Assembly (NCBI GenBank): GCA_024434115.1
Contig: QMIT01000003.1
Span: 345,282 to 409,281, forward strand
DNA: 64,000 bases
Origin: Chloroflexota bacterium
GTDB lineage: Bacteria > Chloroflexota > Anaerolineae > Aggregatilineales > J027
Reading direction: 5' to 3'
The notes under the pieces: model-generated
What the model was told of the DNA's origin: nothing
What the model saw: the letters and a program-made list of their open reading frames with translations, nothing else
The model's database searches: none
Position numbers and translations under genes: made by a program
In this document: in pieces, positions 44,601-53,386 of the stretch
How positions within the stretch are numbered: the first letter of the stretch is position 1
Layout: each line of letters opens with the position of its first letter

Positions 44601-47600
44601 CCGGTAGAGACAGGCAGCGTCACCACTGGGGCGGATGGCACGGTCAGCTATACCTTTACCCCACCCAACGGCGGTATTTTCCGCTTAAAAGTGACGGGTA
44701 TGGATGAGCGCGAACGTACCAACAGCAGTACCCGCCGGTTTTATGTGGTTGGCAGCGGCCCGATCTATTGGGGGCAGCCTTCACAGTACATCAGTTTGAT
44801 GGCGGACAAAGAATCCTATAAACCCGGTGATACGGCCCAAATCTTGATCCCCCACTCTCTATCTGGTGAATCCACTGTTCTAGTTACGATTGAACGTGAA
44901 GGCGTTCTCAGTTATGAAGTGGTGAAATCCGAAGGGGCAACACTGGTCTACGAGCTTCCCATCGCCGAGGAGTTTGTCTCCGGTGTAACAGTTACAGCGA
45001 CTGTCGTTAAAGGCATTGACGCCGAAAATACCAATCCGACCATTCGTATCGGCAGCGTCTATCTCAGTGTTGAACCTGTCCAGCAGCGGTTAAATGTCAC
45101 CGTCACGCCTTCTGCCGAACTCACCCAACCCGGCGATACGGTCACTTTTGACGTCTCGACCACTGACGCGGCTGGCAATCCGGTTGCAGCGGAGGTTGGC
45201 ATCGGCTTGACCGACAAAGCCATCTTATCCCTGCTGCCTCCCAACAGCGGTCTGATGGAAGACACCTTCTATGGCTATCAGGGCAACTATGTCTACAGCT
45301 ACTATTCCCTGACCTCCCTGCTTGACGAACTGACCGATAAGAACATCGAACGCGCCCGTGAAGCGGAAGAAAGCGGCGTGCTTGCACCCTCCGCAGCCGA
45401 TGGCATGGGTGGCGGCGGTGGTGGCGGTGGCGGTGGTGGTTTGACCAGCGTCAACGTCCGCGAGAACTTTGAACAAACGCCCTTGTGGGCACCGCATGTT
45501 GTCACCGATGAAAACGGCAAGGCGTCGGTCTCGATTGACCTGCCCGACAACCTGACGACGTGGAAGTTGGATGCACGGGCCGTCACGTTGGATACAGACG
45601 TGGGTCAGACCACAACTGAGATTGTCACGACCCTGCCCTTGCTGATTCGCCCTGTCGCACCGCGCTTCTTTGTGGTCGGGGATAAAGTTCAGTTGGCGGC
45701 GGTGGTCAATAACAATACGACTGAAGCCCAAACTGTACAGGTCATCCTCGAATCCAGCGGTGTCACGCTTGAAGGCGAATCCACCCAGACTGTAACCATC
45801 GAACCCGCCGCCCGCGCAAGAATTGAATGGAATGTCGTTGCCGAAGATGTGCCGTTCATTGACCTAACATTTGGGGTCATCGGGGCGGATTATTCCGACG
45901 CGGTGAAACCGACGCTTGCGACTGGCCCGGATGGTACTATTCCGGTCTATCGCTATACCGCGCCGGATACGGTTGGTACGGCGGGTCTGCTAATGGACGC
46001 CGGTTCACGTACCGAGGGTATCAGTTTGCCGACACGCATTGATACCAGTCGGGGTGAACTCACCATCCATCTCGATCCCTCGTTGGCGGCAACCCTGACG
46101 GATTCGTTCGACTACCTTCAGAACTATCCACACCAGTGCATCGAACAAACGGTTAGCCGCTTCTTGCCGAATATCGTCACCTATGCCGCACTCAAAGATT
46201 TGGGGATTCAAGACCCGGAATTAGAAGCTAATCTGTTTGTGGCACTCGAACAAGCACTTGATAAACTCACGACCCAACAAAATCCTGATGGTGGTTGGGG
46301 CTGGTTTGGCGGCATGGAAAGTAATCCATTGGTGACGGCCTATGCTGCGCTCGCGCTCATCGAAGCACGCGAGGCAGGGCTAACTTATGACGCCAATATG
46401 CTGAGTCGTGCCTTAAATTTTGTGCAGAGCGATGTCCAAGCCGTCACGATCAACAGCGACACATGGCAGTTGAACCGGCAGGCGTTTTATGCCTATGTCT
46501 TTGCCCGTGATGGTCAGGCCGACCTGAGTCAATTGACTTCGCTTTATGACCAGCGGTTGCGGTTGTCGTATATGGCACGAGCCTACCTGCTGATGGTCTA
46601 TCAACAGTTGAACCCGAATGCTCCTGAAATCGCCGATTTGGTGAGCGACCTAACCAATGCCGCTTTCCTCTCGGCAACCGGGGCACATTGGGAAGAAGAA
46701 AATGACGATTGGTGGAACTGGGGCAGCAATACCCGCACCACCGCCGTAGTTTTGGCGGCGCTTGTGCAAGCCCGTCCCAATAATGAGCTTCTGCCGAATG
46801 TAGTACGTTGGTTGATGGTGGCGCGTGAAGGCGACCATTGGCAATCTACCCAAGAAACCGTGTGGGCCATCATCGGTTTGACCAAATGGATGGTGCATAC
46901 CGGCGAATTGCAGGGCAGCTATGAATACATCGCCGATCTGAACGCCGAAAATATCGCCGATACCACCGTCACGCCGGAGACCGTGCGCGATGGTCAGGTT
47001 TTGCGGATTGCCGTTAGTGAGCTGCTGCAAGATGAACTCAACCGTCTGGTGATCGGACGCGGCGAGGGCGAGGGCATGTTGTATTACACGGCGCATCTCA
47101 ATATCCGTCTGCCTGTGGATGCGGTTGAACCCGTCAGCAAGGGGATTACCGTCACCCGCCAATATTTCCTAGAGGGCGATCCGGAAACCCCGATTACCAG
47201 TGCCAAAGTCGGCGACATCATTACCGTCCGCCTGACCATTACCTTGTCAGAGGACATCTACTACTTCGTGTTGGAAGACCCGATTCCCGCTGGAACAGAA
47301 GGGGTGGATACCTCACTGCTAACGACCAGCCAGCGTTCCGAAGGGCCGGATTTGCAGATCGTGTGGGATGACTATGATCCTTTCTGGTATTGGGGTTGGT
47401 GGTGGTTTGACCGCACCGAACTGCGCGACGAACAGACCAATCTCTATGCCGATTATCTGCCGGATGGTACCTATACCTATACCTATCAAATTCGGGCCAG
47501 TGTTGCGGGTGAATTTCAAACCATCCCGTCGCACGCCTATGCCTTCTACTTCCCAGAAGTTTTTGGCACATCCAACGGCACGCTGTTCACGGTTGAGGAA

Positions 47601-47615
47601 GGCGAAACCGAGTAG
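41694..47615 (+). CDS. Bacterial alpha-2-macroglobulin with thioester
   Basis: 1973 residues from TTG 41694, supported by a strong AGGAG 8 nt upstream. A signal peptide (ALLFALLVVSLITSALTG) has no lipobox Cys, unlike E. coli YfhM, so it is secreted. Three or four Big_5/Ig-like domains (about 40-445) precede the macroglobulin part. YTDRPIYRPGETLYFRGVIR marks MG2; a flexible poly-Gly stretch (about 1240-1250) precedes the A2M domain (PLWAPHVV...LTTWKLDARAV). The thioester motif is CIEQ with Cys1482 in YPHQCIEQTVSRFLP, followed by the alpha-helical TED domain (DGGWGWFGGMESNP). It ends with the receptor-like FADYLPDGTYTYTY-type fold. It traps foreign proteases. No pbpC follows it. Confidence 0.93.
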   Translation: MTRKALLFALLVVSLITSALTGVNPTPVHSQDGGGTDIPPQVIDVWPLPGVEMAANNPLTITFDQAMDQASVVSALTFDPAIEGSLTWADPRTVAFIPSASWPTGMEYAVTIGTGATTTGGTPFTDPYSFNIKTVGPLEVSTVIPEDGSTGISADSTILVTFNRPVVPLVTTSEMGDLPVPITITPAIDGKGEWLNTAIYQFTPSVPLQGGTTYTVTVASGLTSVDGAVLAEDFSWSFSTLPPQILSLSPSVNQETVRLESPIVVTFSQPMDKPSTEAAFSVIQAFTSNPPIAGSITWNEDATQLTFTPAENLNIASAYQVIIKPTAMSASGEAMLDLSTAFGNAEGYIFYTVPYPGIDSTYPENGDLGVSPGYGATIYFVSPMNTETLEGKIQIDPEPETWTPEVRGNQTLSINFASKPLTQYTITLLAGAEDVYGNPIANDFTFTYRTTDIPVWATPITSYNDVIVTGAYRENTTIAMSVSGKPSVSFNLYRLDINLLESAVEYYSDTRPAWESSDNLLRSWTQTFDSNGFQGIAREVYLASEQGGQLAPGLYWLTITDESSSYPSTYDQVLAVVNAGVTFKRGPEEGFIWVTDMQTGAPVADTTVSVYYLGEQIGRGQTDSDGVFRAPIAASLNDEFISVVAEGAGAYGVWYGWNGGEPPTRSGYVYTDRPIYRPGETLYFRGVIRNKDDMTYSVPNVRSVTVQAEIGYDGVYIFDGKVEVSEYGTFSGEIQIPEDAQLGDGYINVMPDTPDENGNLIYYGSVYFTVAEFRVPEYEVSVTAQQDEIFQGDPLSAIAKSSYYFGGAVSNAQVSWYAYGDLAYFNYTGPGRYSFYNDEWEYYYYQYIGEGTGVTDGNGEFVIQTDSTRTDAGAPLNITVEATVTDESNQAISSRTTVLAHPANIYVGTATNQYFGYEKEPITIDLIAVTPDSEPIADKRLDIEVIEQRWVQVPDSTQFGVYYWQQEEIPVETGSVTTGADGTVSYTFTPPNGGIFRLKVTGMDERERTNSSTRRFYVVGSGPIYWGQPSQYISLMADKESYKPGDTAQILIPHSLSGESTVLVTIEREGVLSYEVVKSEGATLVYELPIAEEFVSGVTVTATVVKGIDAENTNPTIRIGSVYLSVEPVQQRLNVTVTPSAELTQPGDTVTFDVSTTDAAGNPVAAEVGIGLTDKAILSLLPPNSGLMEDTFYGYQGNYVYSYYSLTSLLDELTDKNIERAREAEESGVLAPSAADGMGGGGGGGGGGGLTSVNVRENFEQTPLWAPHVVTDENGKASVSIDLPDNLTTWKLDARAVTLDTDVGQTTTEIVTTLPLLIRPVAPRFFVVGDKVQLAAVVNNNTTEAQTVQVILESSGVTLEGESTQTVTIEPAARARIEWNVVAEDVPFIDLTFGVIGADYSDAVKPTLATGPDGTIPVYRYTAPDTVGTAGLLMDAGSRTEGISLPTRIDTSRGELTIHLDPSLAATLTDSFDYLQNYPHQCIEQTVSRFLPNIVTYAALKDLGIQDPELEANLFVALEQALDKLTTQQNPDGGWGWFGGMESNPLVTAYAALALIEAREAGLTYDANMLSRALNFVQSDVQAVTINSDTWQLNRQAFYAYVFARDGQADLSQLTSLYDQRLRLSYMARAYLLMVYQQLNPNAPEIADLVSDLTNAAFLSATGAHWEEENDDWWNWGSNTRTTAVVLAALVQARPNNELLPNVVRWLMVAREGDHWQSTQETVWAIIGLTKWMVHTGELQGSYEYIADLNAENIADTTVTPETVRDGQVLRIAVSELLQDELNRLVIGRGEGEGMLYYTAHLNIRLPVDAVEPVSKGITVTRQYFLEGDPETPITSAKVGDIITVRLTITLSEDIYYFVLEDPIPAGTEGVDTSLLTTSQRSEGPDLQIVWDDYDPFWYWGWWWFDRTELRDEQTNLYADYLPDGTYTYTYQIRASVAGEFQTIPSHAYAFYFPEVFGTSNGTLFTVEEGETE

Positions 47616-47651
47616 AGGAGCGCTCTGCTTAATCAATAAGCCCCTAGTTTC

Positions 47652-47688
47652 CCCCCTTGCCAATCATATGGTGAGGGGGTATTTTTTT
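47652..47688 (+). terminator. Rho-independent terminator of the macroglobulin gene
   Basis: CCCCCTTGCCA (47652-47662) pairs with TGGTGAGGGGG (47669-47679), 11 pairs with two G-U wobbles and a 6-nt loop, followed by TATTTTTTT. Confidence 0.88.
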
Positions 47689-47753
47689 CAGTCCAACTCG
47701 CGTGCGATTAAGCACCCGACTAATATTTTAACAATCGCATCTTTCAAATTGAC

Positions 47754-47759
47754 TATAAT
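47754..47759 (+). promoter_or_regulatory. TATAAT -10 element before methyltransferase
   Basis: A perfect TATAAT lies 48 nt upstream of the ATG at 47808, but no clear -35 is seen at 16-18 nt, so only the -10 is reported. Confidence 0.35.
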
Positions 47760-47807
47760 GAGCCTTAACGGGTTCATTCGATATTTCGAGCACTTTGGAG
47801 GCGCATC

Positions 47808-48503
47808 ATGCCCGCCCAAGATGAAATTTACCAAAAACATGCCGAAAAATATGATTTGCTGGTCATGCGCGAGGACTATCAAGAGAATATTCTGGCCGCA
47901 CTGCGAACCATCCATCCATTGCAAAATGCCGAAGTAGTCGAATTTGGCGCGGGTACGGGTCGCGTGACGGGCATTGTCGCCCCCTACGTCAAATCCATTC
48001 TGGCAACCGATATTTCCGAGCATATGTTGGCCGTCGCCGATAACAAACTAACCCCACACTATCCCCATCTACGCTTGGCTGTGGCCGATAACCGCCAGAT
48101 TCCGATCAAATCTGCCAGCGCCGACATCACCATTGCCGGGTGGAGCTTTGGACATGCGACGGTCTGGTATCAGGACAGATGGCGCGAGGAAATTAGCCAA
48201 GCAGTAGCTGAGATGAAGCGGGTTTTGCGTCCGGGTGGGGTCGCCATCATTTTAGAGACACTGGGGACAGGCCGCGAAACGCCGAATCCACCGACTGACA
48301 TTCTGGCCGATTATTACAATTGGATGGAAAACGAGCAGCGGTTTAGTCATACATGGATTCGCACCGATTATCAGTTTGAATCACCGGAGGAGGCCGATTT
48401 CTTGGTGCGCTTCTTTTTTGGCAATGATTTCGCGGATACGGTCATGAAGGATAAGCGCGTCATTCTGCCAGAATGCACTGGCATTTGGTGGCTAACCGTG
48501 TAG
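47808..48503 (+). CDS. Class I SAM-dependent methyltransferase
   Basis: 231 residues. Motif I VVEFGAGTGRVTGIVAPYV, the acidic ribose ligand in ILATDISEHML, DNRQIPIKSASADITIAGWS as motif II/III region, and MKRVLRPGGVAIILETLG (motif III). It is closest to the UbiE-like Methyltransf_11 group. SD GGAGG is 9-10 nt upstream. Substrate is unknown. The last 12 nt overlap the convergent Nudix gene. Confidence 0.88.
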   Translation: MPAQDEIYQKHAEKYDLLVMREDYQENILAALRTIHPLQNAEVVEFGAGTGRVTGIVAPYVKSILATDISEHMLAVADNKLTPHYPHLRLAVADNRQIPIKSASADITIAGWSFGHATVWYQDRWREEISQAVAEMKRVLRPGGVAIILETLGTGRETPNPPTDILADYYNWMENEQRFSHTWIRTDYQFESPEEADFLVRFFFGNDFADTVMKDKRVILPECTGIWWLTV

Positions 48504-48971
48504 GGCCAATTGGACGGCTTTCCACACCATCTCACCAGCGGTAAATCTTTCGGCGGCGCAATCATTAACGACCACCCAATGCGGATTGGTCGTCCATTCA
48601 TCCGCTAAAATGCTGTTACGGATCACACCACCTGTCACCTCAGCCCGGTAGAAAAAGTGAAGAGTGTGCCAATGTTTGCCGCTAGGGGTCAAGAAGAAAC
48701 TGTCCTGCACATGCACCAGTTCAATAATCTTGGCTTCAAGACCCGTTTCCTCCCATACTTCGCGGATGAGCGCTTCCTCGACTCGCTCCCACACCTCAAC
48801 TCCGCCACCGGGCAGGTCAAATTTGTGGGTGTGGATGTTGTCCTGCACCAATAAGTCGCCTTTGTCATTCAAAATGAGGGCATAAACACTGGGCCGCCAG
48901 ACCATTTTTTCGACCAGCATCTCGACCCGTTCACCCTGAACATTACGCCCTTTGACAAATTCTGGTGGCAT
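48492..48971 (-). CDS. Nudix hydrolase
   Basis: 159 residues. The complete Nudix box GGGVEVWERVEEALIREVW followed by EETGL gives the Gx5Ex7REUxEExGU pattern. The strand ALILNDKGDLLVQD precedes it. It hydrolyses a nucleoside diphosphate linked to a moiety; which substrate cannot be told. It is 7 nt downstream of the 48979 gene and probably co-transcribed with it. Confidence 0.92.
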   Translation of the reverse strand: MPPEFVKGRNVQGERVEMLVEKMVWRPSVYALILNDKGDLLVQDNIHTHKFDLPGGGVEVWERVEEALIREVWEETGLEAKIIELVHVQDSFFLTPSGKHWHTLHFFYRAEVTGGVIRNSILADEWTTNPHWVVVNDCAAERFTAGEMVWKAVQLALHG

Positions 48972-48978
48972 GGATGGT

Positions 48979-49764
48979 CTATCCTTTGGTCATAAGTGGG
49001 GCAATGGCTTGGAAAATCTGGGTTTGGAGGCCTTCAATCACCTGCGAAGTCCCGGTCATCCCACGCAAGCTGTCATACGGAATCATGACACCTGTCCAGC
49101 CTTCGGTGTGCCACTGGGCCAGCGGCGGCAGTGGAATATCCAACAATCCGGGCGGAATAGGCCACGCATAGGCATAAAAATAGGGACGCGGTAGACCTTC
49201 ACTAAAGGGGGCAAAGCCAAAATTGAGATGAGGCGCCTGTTCACTGGCTTCGTTGGTGGCAAACCACAAAAATGAGAGATCAAAATGGTGCGGCCAAACG
49301 ACAATCGGTGACATTAGGCCGTCTAACCGCGCACGAAATCGAGCGGTGGCGGTGAAGATTGAGTACAGGACGTCGGCATAATCTTCGGCCAGTGATGGGC
49401 TGATAACAAATGGCTCAGTATCGGATAGTTTGTCAGTGGGCAAGGTAATCGGATGGCCGAGATGGGTCAACAACTCACTGGTAGCCTGCGCTAAGGTGGC
49501 TTGATTGTGTCCAATCAGCGATATATCAATCGTGGGACTGCCTGCCGCACGATAGACCAGATGGCTGTTCAAAAAATCGAGTACAAATTCACCACCAAAC
49601 GGCAGTAAACCTGTGCTCAATCCTTCTGGCACGACTTGAAGGCTGTGCTGCAAGGAATGGGGTAGGGGTTGAAGTGTCTGCAAGCGAATTTCACGCAGCA
49701 CTTTGCAGGCACGGTGCAAGCTATCGCGGGTGTCATCCCAAAAATTCAGTTCAGGCAGCAGCAT
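48979..49764 (-). CDS. DUF5996-like protein
   Basis: 261 residues. The segments LDGLMSPIVVWPHHFDLSFL, WFATNEASEQAP and 'LNFGFAPFSEG...PYFYAYAWPIP' match the pattern of DUF5996, a family of unknown function with conserved His and aromatic residues. It has no signal peptide or membrane segments. It precedes the Nudix gene on the same strand and follows the wecA-like gene after 18 nt. The family match is from memory of motifs. Confidence 0.65.
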   Translation of the reverse strand: MLLPELNFWDDTRDSLHRACKVLREIRLQTLQPLPHSLQHSLQVVPEGLSTGLLPFGGEFVLDFLNSHLVYRAAGSPTIDISLIGHNQATLAQATSELLTHLGHPITLPTDKLSDTEPFVISPSLAEDYADVLYSIFTATARFRARLDGLMSPIVVWPHHFDLSFLWFATNEASEQAPHLNFGFAPFSEGLPRPYFYAYAWPIPPGLLDIPLPPLAQWHTEGWTGVMIPYDSLRGMTGTSQVIEGLQTQIFQAIAPLMTKG

Positions 49765-49782
49765 AGGGACTTCCTTTTAGGA

Positions 49783-50874
49783 TTATTTTGAAGTATCCGA
49801 CTGGGGCACAACCGATACACCGTTGGAGCGCCCCCGCCAACTGACTATTGCAAACGTACCCAGCACCATAATGACCATCACCACCAAGCCCAGCAATTTA
49901 TAAAGGCGGCTGGTAGTCAACAGCGCGATACCCCCAAACAAAGCGCTGAACACATAATAGCCTAAGACGATGGTGCGCTGCGAATAGCCCAAATCTACCA
50001 AGCGTAAATGTAAGTGTCCACGATCCCCCATCATCGGGTTACGGCCCTCGCTCATACGGCGAATCGCTTGCCATGCCAAATCCATCAGGGGCAGCCCCAT
50101 CACCAGCAAAATCGTCGCCATTTTCGCCCCGCCGATGATGGCAAGGCAACCCAACGTGAAGCCCACAAAGGTCGCACCGCCCCCCATAAAAATCTTGGCG
50201 GGGTGGAAGTTATAGGGCAAGAATCCTAGTGTTGCTCCAAACAAGGCTAAGGGCAGTAAACCCACACTGATTTGATTCAGTTCAAACGTGGCGTGGAGAA
50301 AAATGACTAATGAAGCAATCGCGCCAACACCCGCTGCTAGACCGTCCAGACCATCCAAAAAATTGACCGTGTTCATCATCAACCCCAACCAAAATAGGCT
50401 GATGGTGACGGTTATCCAATAGGGCCAGTCTGATGTGGTGTTTCCGCTAAAGGGATTATTGAAACTCTCAATAAAAATGAGGAAGGCGACGGCTATCGCG
50501 GCGGCAGTCAACTGCGCCAGATAATTGACGAGGGGAGAAAAATCGTATTTATCATCGAGGAATCCCATGATATAGATGAAAATTCCGCCGACCAGCAAAC
50601 CCGTCAGGCGGACAATTTCGTTGGAATCAGTGGTTTCTACATCGGTGAACTGGGCGACAATCACTGCCACAATAAACGATGTTGCAATGGCTAGGCCACC
50701 TAATTTGGAGGTGGGGTGTTGATGGACGCGGCGCCCCCCCGGTTTTGCCAAAATATTGAGCCGATGCCCCAAGCGAATCATCAATGGGGTCAGAAGCAGT
50801 GACAACCCAAAGGCCACCCCAAAGACAATCAAGAACGATGGCCCATGTTTTGACACAATATCTGCCATATCCAA
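49783..50874 (-). CDS. MraY/WecA-family phospho-sugar transferase
   Basis: 363 residues with about ten membrane spans. Family motifs: GGRRVHQHPTSKLGGLAIAT, GFLDDKYDFSP (Asp-rich loop), NTVNFLDGLDGLAAGVGA (catalytic Asp region), FMGGGATFVGFTLG and MMGDRGHLHLRLVDLG. WecA/TagO-type features fit better than MraY: it transfers a GlcNAc-1-P-type sugar to undecaprenyl phosphate to start polysaccharide or teichoic-type polymer synthesis. It is 27 nt downstream of upp. Confidence 0.9.
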   Translation of the reverse strand: MDMADIVSKHGPSFLIVFGVAFGLSLLLTPLMIRLGHRLNILAKPGGRRVHQHPTSKLGGLAIATSFIVAVIVAQFTDVETTDSNEIVRLTGLLVGGIFIYIMGFLDDKYDFSPLVNYLAQLTAAAIAVAFLIFIESFNNPFSGNTTSDWPYWITVTISLFWLGLMMNTVNFLDGLDGLAAGVGAIASLVIFLHATFELNQISVGLLPLALFGATLGFLPYNFHPAKIFMGGGATFVGFTLGCLAIIGGAKMATILLVMGLPLMDLAWQAIRRMSEGRNPMMGDRGHLHLRLVDLGYSQRTIVLGYYVFSALFGGIALLTTSRLYKLLGLVVMVIMVLGTFAIVSWRGRSNGVSVVPQSDTSK

Positions 50875-50901
50875 TGCCTATTCAGTGCTTTCAAAAACCC
50901 A

Positions 50902-51528
50902 TTAGGCCGTACCGAACTGACGATCTCCGGCATCACCCAAACCGGGCACGATGAAGCCGATCTCATTCAGGTGGTCATCAACGGCGGCAAGGTGAATCGG
51001 CACATCCGGGTGTACCGTCGAGAGCTTGTCAATCCCTTCCGGCGCACCAATCAGACCAACATACTTAATATGGTGGACACCCCAATTTTTTAAGACATCT
51101 ACCGCCGCAACTGCTGAACCACCCGTCGCCAACATGGGGTCGAGAATCAGGCAAAGCTGGACAGTCGGCTCAACAGGGAGTTTATTGTAGTATTGCACTG
51201 GACGCAGCGTGCGTTCGTCGCGGTAGAAACCCAGATGCCAGACCTGTGCGCCGGGGATCATTTCGAGCATCCCAGCCACCATCCCAAGACCAGCCCGCAG
51301 AATTGGAACGAGGCCGATTTCCTGCTTAAGACGGTGGCCCTGTGCTTGACCCATTGGCGTGTTAACGGTTAGTCCATCCAGTTCAAGGTCGGCAGTCGCT
51401 TCATAACACAACAATTTTGCCATTTCGCCTACCAACTCACGAAATTGGCGGTGTTTGGTTTCTGTGTCTCGAAGCAAGGCAAGTTTGTGCTGCAAAAGGG
51501 GGTGTTTGGACACATGCACTTGTGCCAT
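50902..51528 (-). CDS. upp: Uracil phosphoribosyltransferase
   Basis: 208 residues from ATG 51528 ([20 protein letters not shown]), the same length as E. coli Upp. Motifs: [40 protein letters not shown], the PRPP loop [13 protein letters not shown] and [12 protein letters not shown] at the C-terminus. It makes UMP from uracil and PRPP. There is no clear SD at this start. A longer frame from 51600 holds a strong AGGAGG about 35-40 nt before 51528, out of reach, so the start is somewhat uncertain. Confidence 0.95.
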   Translation of the reverse strand: MAQVHVSKHPLLQHKLALLRDTETKHRQFRELVGEMAKLLCYEATADLELDGLTVNTPMGQAQGHRLKQEIGLVPILRAGLGMVAGMLEMIPGAQVWHLGFYRDERTLRPVQYYNKLPVEPTVQLCLILDPMLATGGSAVAAVDVLKNWGVHHIKYVGLIGAPEGIDKLSTVHPDVPIHLAAVDDHLNEIGFIVPGLGDAGDRQFGTA

Positions 51529-51678
51529 AAGAATAATCAGGAGCAATAAATCTTGCGCCTGAAGTGTCCTCCTTCGTGAATTATTCATTAAAATTTTCAA
51601 TCTCGCCGAAAGATTATACGTGGCGAATAGGCGCGTGTCAAAACATTGTAGATAGGCCTTTTAGCCATTTTGCGCTAG

Positions 51679-51707
51679 TTGACTTGCCTATAGGACAAGA
51701 GTATAAT
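51679..51707 (+). promoter_or_regulatory. Consensus promoter before the DUF4388 gene
   Basis: TTGACT, a 17-nt spacer and a perfect TATAAT, 87 nt upstream of the ATG at 51794. It is one of the two strongest promoters in the window. Confidence 0.8.
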
Positions 51708-51793
51708 CCCAATGAAGGTTGGCTGATTCATTGATATTGCATTAACACACCGTCAAGGCTAGTTTCTAGCGACTCCAGGAGCATTACACGTCA

Positions 51794-52684
51794 ATGGCGC
51801 TTAAAGGTAATCTAGCGGTTTTTACAACCACGCAATTGCTCAATTTAATTAACCTGTCAAAGAAATCTGGAGTCCTTACCATCTACGAAGGTCACAAAAC
51901 GGGCAAAAAATTGATCATGGGCGACGGCCTTACCCAAATTGATGAAGTCGCTCCCGGCAAAGAAGTCGCTAATCTCAATTTTCAACAGGGGATGCTGGTA
52001 TTTGCTCAAATGAACGGCAAGGATGGTCATCTTGCCAGTATTTTGCAGCGGGCTGGGAAATTGAATGAAGAACAGGCCCGTACCATCCGCGAAAAAGCAG
52101 CCTCACTCAACGATAAAGGGCTGGCGTTGCGTCTCATCAATGCCAACTATGTCACCAAAAATGATATTGTCCGCAGCATCCAAAAACACGCCGTCAGCAT
52201 TGTCTTTGACCTGATGACGTGGAAACAGGAACCCTTTGAATTTAAAGAAAACATCGCCCCGCCCGACAGTCACATTCTCGTGCCAATTGACCTAAAAAAC
52301 GTTATTATCGAAGGCACACGCATTATCACCGAGCAAAAACATCTGGAAGAAGAAATCGAAAATCTCGATTTTGCGTTAAAATTCCCAGAGAATCCGGGCG
52401 AGAAATTCAAGAATGTGCAGCTTGGCACGAATGAATGGCGGGTAGTGGGATTCATCAACGGCAAAAATACCATTCGGCAGATCGGCAAGGCGTGTAACAT
52501 GACCGATACCGAAATCCGCCGGATTGTTTATGGCTTGTTACAGGCTGGTTTGGTTCAGATGATTCGACCCCAATCGGCAGAACAACCCAAACGTGGCACA
52601 GACTTGAAACGACAGCAACCCGCCAATACCCGAATTGAGCGTGATGTCATTCAGCGTCTGATTGTAAAAATTAAGAATACCTAG
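51794..52684 (+). CDS. DUF4388 (PATAN-type) domain protein
   Basis: 296 residues. The N-terminal MALKGNLAVFTTTQLLNLIN, KKSGVLTIYEG and GMLVFAQMNGKDGHLA form the DUF4388 beta pattern; a helical part with SIQKHAVSIVFDLMTWKQEP follows, then a C-terminal winged helix (EWRVVGFINGKNTIRQIGKA and TEIRRIVYGLLQAGLV). The family occurs with small GTPases and roadblock proteins in signalling modules of the MglA type. A GTPase gene follows at 52768, probably in the same unit. Confidence 0.85.
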   Translation: MALKGNLAVFTTTQLLNLINLSKKSGVLTIYEGHKTGKKLIMGDGLTQIDEVAPGKEVANLNFQQGMLVFAQMNGKDGHLASILQRAGKLNEEQARTIREKAASLNDKGLALRLINANYVTKNDIVRSIQKHAVSIVFDLMTWKQEPFEFKENIAPPDSHILVPIDLKNVIIEGTRIITEQKHLEEEIENLDFALKFPENPGEKFKNVQLGTNEWRVVGFINGKNTIRQIGKACNMTDTEIRRIVYGLLQAGLVQMIRPQSAEQPKRGTDLKRQQPANTRIERDVIQRLIVKIKNT

Positions 52685-52767
52685 TTTAGTCATCATTTTT
52701 TATCATCCGTGCTAGGGAGGGGGTTACTCCCGGCTTTCATGGTAGAAATGCGAGTAACGAGACACCT

Positions 52768-53313
52768 ATGCAAACTGTAAAAATGGTTATCACTGGCCCT
52801 TTTAGTTCGGGCAAAACTGAATTTATTAAATCCATTAGCGAGATCGAGGTTGTCTCGACGGAAAGCCCTATCGCTAAAGATTCGCCGGAATCAATGGAGA
52901 AAGCCAATACCACCGTTGCGATGGACTTTGGCCGTATCACAGTGGACGACGATTTAGTATTGTATTTATTTGGTACCCCCGGCCAGCGCCGTTTCGACTT
53001 TATGTGGGAAATTTTGGCCGAAGGCATGTTGGGTTTTGTGGTGATGGTGGATAGTTCTAAGCCCGAAACCTTCCGTGAAGCCCGCAGCATCTTGGAAACG
53101 TTCCGTGCCTATGCCCCAACACCCTATGTAGTGGCCGCCAACAAACAAGACCACGAAGACGCATGGAAGCCAGAAGACTTGCGCATCGCCCTCCGTATTG
53201 AGGACGAAAACGTCAAACTGCTGTCCTGTGTTGCCAAGAACAAAGAAAGCGTAAAAGAAGTTCTGTTGGAACTGCTCTATTCAATCTTGGAAGAGATGGA
53301 CGCGCCAAAATAA
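52768..53313 (+). CDS. Small Ras-like GTPase, MglA/CvnD-like
   Basis: 181 residues. G1 GPFSSGKT (10-17), G2 candidate Thr in NTTVAMDFG, G3 FGTPGQRRF, G4 ANKQD and G5 SCVAK. The G3 DxxG is changed to GTPGQ, as in the bacterial MglA/CvnD group. It is likely to work with the DUF4388 protein upstream as a molecular switch, for example in surface motility or polarity. No GAP (MglB/roadblock) gene is seen in the window. Confidence 0.9.
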   Translation: MQTVKMVITGPFSSGKTEFIKSISEIEVVSTESPIAKDSPESMEKANTTVAMDFGRITVDDDLVLYLFGTPGQRRFDFMWEILAEGMLGFVVMVDSSKPETFREARSILETFRAYAPTPYVVAANKQDHEDAWKPEDLRIALRIEDENVKLLSCVAKNKESVKEVLLELLYSILEEMDAPK

Positions 53314-53386
53314 TCCTTGCAATTGGCGAGGGGGCAGCAAACATTTTTATCTTTTAATCACCAATGCAATCGCTAGGATTATTGCT

